Assembly: GCA_900551195.1 (NCBI GenBank)
Contig: URVD01000064.1
Location: forward strand, 1 to 8,827
Source: an uncultured Collinsella sp.
GTDB lineage: Bacteria > Actinomycetota > Coriobacteriia > Coriobacteriales > Coriobacteriaceae
DNA length: 8,827 bases
Reading direction: 5' to 3'
Of this stretch, positions 6,278-8,827 are shown piece by piece. Position 1 is the stretch's first letter. Each line of letters begins with the position of its first letter. Both the position numbers and the translations under genes were made by a program. The notes below the pieces were generated by a model. It worked only from the letters and a program-made list of their open reading frames with translations. It searched no databases and was not told where the DNA came from.

Positions 6278-6586
6278 ATGGCACTCCCTCAGCTTACCGA
6301 CGAGCAGCGCAAGCAGGCTCTTGAGAAGGCTGCTGCCGCACGTCACGCCCGCGCTGAGCTTCGCGAGCAGATCAAGAAGGGCGAGAAGTCCCTCGAGTCC
6401 GTGCTCAACTCCGATGACCCCATCGCTTCCCGCATGAAGGTTTCCACCCTCATCGAGTCTCTCCCCGGTTATGGCAAGGCCAAGGCCGCCAAGATCATGG
6501 AGGAGCTCGGTATCTCCGCTACTCGTCGCGTCCAGGGCCTCGGTGTCCGTCAGCGCGAGCAGCTCCTCGAGCAGCTGACCAAATAA
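6278..6586 (+). CDS. mihF: Actinobacterial integration host factor (mIHF)
   Basis: This 102-residue nucleoid protein is of the actinobacterial IHF family (mIHF/sIHF), which is unrelated in fold to E. coli IHF. It begins MALPQLTDEQRKQALEKAA, with a basic helical N-terminal half rich in Ala, Arg and Lys. The DNA-binding helix-two-turn-helix part contains SLPGYGKAKAAKIMEELGI (residues 61-79) and RRVQGLGVRQREQLL (83-97), the most conserved family segments. It bends and compacts DNA and in Streptomyces and mycobacteria influences nucleoid structure and gene expression. The ATG at 6278 follows GGAGGT (6268-6273); an upstream TTG at 6266 would overlap that site. Its place before gmk is conserved in actinomycetes and supports the identification. 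The gmk start abuts its stop codon. Confidence 0.93.
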   Translation: MALPQLTDEQRKQALEKAAAARHARAELREQIKKGEKSLESVLNSDDPIASRMKVSTLIESLPGYGKAKAAKIMEELGISATRRVQGLGVRQREQLLEQLTK

Positions 6587-7156
6587 GTGAGCGCTCAGGA
6601 TTCCAAGCTCTTTGTGATTTCTGGACCGTCAGGCGCAGGCAAGGGTACGCTCGTCACTCGTGTGCGCGAGCGCCGCTCGAACCTGGGTCTGACGGTTTCG
6701 GCTACCACGCGAGCACCACGCAAAGGTGAGGTCGACGGCGTCAACTACTTTTTTCTGACGCGCGAGGAGTTCGACCGCCGCGTGGCAAACGGTGAGTTTG
6801 TTGAGTGGGCCGAGGTCCACGGTAACTGCTACGGCACGTTGGTGAGCGAGGTCACATCCAAGCTCGCCTCGGGCTCGTCTCTGATTTTGGAGATCGATGT
6901 CCAGGGCGCCCTGCAGGTGAAGGAGCGTTTCCCCGAGGCCGTGCTGATCTTTATCAAGCCGCCTTCGCTTGAGGTGCTCCGCGAGCGTCTAGTCGGTCGC
7001 GGTACCGAGACGCCCGAGACGATTGAGCTGCGTATGGCAAACGCCGCCGATGAGCTTGCCCTTGCCGACCGCTACGACGACGTCGTGGTGAATGACGATC
7101 TCGACCGCGCGACCGATGAGCTCGTTCGCGTTCTCGATATGCATGAAAGGATCTGA
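6587..7156 (+). CDS. gmk: Guanylate kinase
   Basis: It phosphorylates GMP to GDP with ATP in the cytosol, feeding GTP and (p)ppGpp pools. The 189-residue product has the P-loop GPSGAGKGT (residues 13-21) and the GMP-binding segment SATTRAPRKGEVDGVNYFF (~38-56). It also has EWAEVHGNCYGT (~73-84) and the Walker B-like LEIDVQGALQV (~101-111). The lid-region arginines are around RERLVGRGTE (132-141). The GTG start at 6587 follows the mihF TAA with no spacing and has no clear ribosome site, so translation is probably coupled to mihF. No other in-frame start would keep the N-terminal strand before the P-loop. rpoZ begins five bases after its stop. Confidence 0.97.
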   Translation: MSAQDSKLFVISGPSGAGKGTLVTRVRERRSNLGLTVSATTRAPRKGEVDGVNYFFLTREEFDRRVANGEFVEWAEVHGNCYGTLVSEVTSKLASGSSLILEIDVQGALQVKERFPEAVLIFIKPPSLEVLRERLVGRGTETPETIELRMANAADELALADRYDDVVVNDDLDRATDELVRVLDMHERI

Positions 7157-7161
7157 GGTCC

Positions 7162-7443
7162 GTGTCCGTTGTAAAGCCTTGCATTGACGATCTTCTGGAG
7201 AAGACCGATCACAACCGCTTCCTGCTCGCTTCGCTTGCCTCCAAGCGCGCCTGCGACATCAATAGCATGCTGCGTGGCCAGCACAACCGCGTGCTTGCCG
7301 TCCAGGATGTCGATGACATCACCATCGGGCTTTCCGGTGCCGATACCATCTCGATGGCTATGGACGAGATTGTCGACGGCGACATCTCTTACGACGAGGC
7401 CCGTTACGAGAAGGCGCTCGGCCACAAGGTTGCTGAAGCCTAA
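7162..7443 (+). CDS. rpoZ: DNA-directed RNA polymerase omega subunit
   Basis: This 93-residue protein binds beta' and helps assemble and stabilise RNA polymerase. The Rpb6/omega signature is DLLEKTDHNRFLLASLASKRA (~9-29), followed by the INSMLRG segment (33-39). The usual acidic C-terminal part follows. The GTG at 7162 is five bases after the gmk stop, with AAAGGA (7146-7151) and GAGG (7155-7158) as possible ribosome sites. The gmk-rpoZ pair is conserved across many bacteria. thiI starts directly after its TAA. Confidence 0.95.
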   Translation: MSVVKPCIDDLLEKTDHNRFLLASLASKRACDINSMLRGQHNRVLAVQDVDDITIGLSGADTISMAMDEIVDGDISYDEARYEKALGHKVAEA

Positions 7444-8688
7444 ATGGCGGCTCGCGTCTGCCTAGTCCACTATCACGAGGTTGGGCTGAAGGGCAAGAAC
7501 CGCGCACATTTTGAGCATATCCTCATGGATAATATCAAGGCGGCCTTGGCCGCCTTTTCCGTGAACGCCGTGTCTCGAATTTCCGGTTATATCCTCGTGA
7601 CCTTTAACGAGCATCAGGCCGACGAGGCGGCGCGTGTCATTCGCACCGTCCCCGGCGTTGCCCGTGTTTCCCTGGCGTATCACACCAACCGCGACCCGCA
7701 GGAGTACTGCGCCGCCGCTGTGAAGGCGCTGCGCGAGTTTGGTTCCTTCGATTCGTTTAAGGTGCACGCCAAGCGCTCCAATACTGACTATGAGCTCACC
7801 TCGATCGATATCAATCGACAGGTTGGCGAGGTGCTGTGTGAGGCCTTCCCCGATAAAAAGGTTCAAATGCACGACCCCGATGTGATGGTGCACGTACTGG
7901 TGGTCCAGGGTAGCGTTTATGTGTACGCGCGCTCCGAGCGCGGCGTGGGCGGTCTGCCGGTGGGTTCTGCCGGCAAGGTCGTGACGCTGCTGTCGTCGGG
8001 TATCGATTCTCCGGTGGCGACCTGGATGCTCGCGCGTCGCGGCGCGGTCTGCGTGCCGGTGCATTTCTCCGGTCGTCCGCAGACGCCCGATACGAGCGAG
8101 TATTTGGTGCAGGACATCATCCGTGCGCTTGAGCCGGGTGTCCAGATCGGTCGTCTGTACGTGGTTCCGTTTGGCGACTGCCAGCGTGAGATTTCGGTCA
8201 CCTGCCCCAGCAACCTGCGTGTGATCATGTATCGTCGCATTATGTATTCGGTTGCCGAGCGCATTGCGCACATCGAGGGCGCCAAGGCCATCGTTACGGG
8301 CGAATCGCTTGGGCAGGTTGCCTCCCAAACGCTTGAGAACATCATGGCCGTCAACGAGGCCGTGAAGATTCCCGTGTTCCGTCCGCTCATCGGTTCGGAC
8401 AAGCAGGAGATCATCGCGCGTGCCGAGGAGATCGGTACGTTCGATATCTCGACTGAGGCCGCTCCCGACTGCTGCACGTTGTTTATGCCGCGCCGTCCCG
8501 AGACGCACGCTAAACTCGATGCCGTGCATGAGGCCTGGGAGTTGCTCGATCATGAGGAGATGATCGAGCGCCTGCTCAAGCAGACCGAGTACATCGACTT
8601 CGAGAGCAACACGTATAAGGCCCCTAAGACCTTAAAACGCAAACATTCGGAGCTTGCTCCGCGTGAGATTTACCAAGATCACGAGTAA
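7444..8688 (+). CDS. thiI: tRNA 4-thiouridine synthase / thiamine sulfur-transfer enzyme ThiI
   Basis: ThiI adenylates U8 of tRNA and inserts sulfur delivered by a cysteine desulfurase; in many species it also supplies sulfur for the thiamine thiazole. The 414-residue protein has the N-terminal ferredoxin-like segment with HYHEVGLKGKNRAHFE (~9-24). A THUMP domain spans about 55-165, ending near YARSERGVGGLPVG. The PP-loop ATPase domain starts at LLSSGIDSPVATWMLARRG (182-200). The conserved TGESLGQVASQTLENI (285-300) and the cysteine pair in PDCCTLFMP (C343, C344) follow. It lacks the C-terminal rhodanese domain of the 482-residue E. coli protein, as do Bacillus homologues. The PP-loop reads SSGIDS rather than SGGxDS. 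The ATG abuts the rpoZ stop; a perfect terminator hairpin follows at 8699. Confidence 0.95.
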   Translation: MAARVCLVHYHEVGLKGKNRAHFEHILMDNIKAALAAFSVNAVSRISGYILVTFNEHQADEAARVIRTVPGVARVSLAYHTNRDPQEYCAAAVKALREFGSFDSFKVHAKRSNTDYELTSIDINRQVGEVLCEAFPDKKVQMHDPDVMVHVLVVQGSVYVYARSERGVGGLPVGSAGKVVTLLSSGIDSPVATWMLARRGAVCVPVHFSGRPQTPDTSEYLVQDIIRALEPGVQIGRLYVVPFGDCQREISVTCPSNLRVIMYRRIMYSVAERIAHIEGAKAIVTGESLGQVASQTLENIMAVNEAVKIPVFRPLIGSDKQEIIARAEEIGTFDISTEAAPDCCTLFMPRRPETHAKLDAVHEAWELLDHEEMIERLLKQTEYIDFESNTYKAPKTLKRKHSELAPREIYQDHE

Positions 8689-8698
8689 ATTTGTGTAT

Positions 8699-8731
8699 AG
8701 ACCGACGATGCGCCTGTATCGTCGGTCTTTT
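8699..8731 (+). terminator. Intrinsic terminator after thiI
   Basis: AGACCGACGAT (8699-8709) pairs perfectly with ATCGTCGGTCT (8718-8728) around an 8-base loop. The run TTTT (8728-8731) ends it. It lies 10 bases after the thiI stop and should end the mihF-gmk-rpoZ-thiI transcript. Confidence 0.88.
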
Positions 8732-8827
8732 GGTATCTGGGCAAATGATGCCAAGATGTTCATTCGCTGACGTGTGTCTGAATAAATGGACATTTTTTCG
8801 CAAAGGTTTGGGGTCAGCTTTTGGTTT
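8732..8827. other. Non-coding right edge
   Basis: No coding frame with a ribosome site is seen here. A weak 9-bp pairing with one G-U (8756-8764 with 8785-8793, 20-base loop) is followed by five more T residues (8794-8798). It could be a second terminator or the start of a regulatory region for a gene beyond the edge. Confidence 0.3.

Noticed and set aside
7462..8553. 363-codon minus-strand open frame antisense to thiI
   Set aside because: It is a shadow of the thiI coding frame, with no start context or recognisable domain.

Overview
The window looks chromosomal. It comes from a GC-rich Gram-positive bacterium, most likely an actinomycete of the class Coriobacteriia (Collinsella-like). The evidence is the actinobacterial integration host factor gene (mihF) directly before gmk and rpoZ, frequent GTG starts, strong GGAGG ribosome sites, and a class 1B dihydroorotate dehydrogenase pair (PyrK/PyrD), which suits an anaerobe. 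The genus is an inference from the proteins, not from a database search.

Layout. On the minus strand at the left edge are rpmB (ribosomal protein L28, four-cysteine zinc form) and the first codons of a downstream gene that runs off the window. Everything else reads on the plus strand. A divergent intergenic region (262-714) holds an rpmB promoter and the leader of the pyrimidine operon. That leader has a PyrR-type hairpin (584-639) that overlaps a strong intrinsic terminator (631-675). Then comes pyrR-pyrB-pyrC, a 92-base gap with two hairpins, and pyrK-pyrD-pyrF. Genes within each block are coupled or overlapping. A 239-base gap (6039-6277) holds a long interrupted inverted repeat, a candidate promoter and a second strong hairpin. 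It is followed by the tightly packed block mihF-gmk-rpoZ-thiI, closed by a clear terminator at 8699-8731. The last ~95 bases carry no recognisable gene.

How it works together. PyrB, PyrC, PyrD/PyrK and PyrF carry out de novo UMP synthesis from carbamoyl phosphate to UMP, except for the PyrE step. Neither pyrE nor carA/carB is present here. PyrR is the expected UMP-responsive attenuator of its own operon. The second block combines a nucleoid protein, guanylate kinase, the RNA polymerase omega subunit and the tRNA 4-thiouridine/thiamine sulfur-transfer enzyme ThiI.

This is mostly core housekeeping DNA, and I found no defence system, mobile element or new gene system. The points worth a second look are the architecture of the pyr attenuator, whose predicted sign is not obvious, and a possible leader peptide through its terminator. 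Others are the gap where carAB lies in mycobacteria, the hairpins around mihF, and active-site motif departures in PyrF and ThiI.
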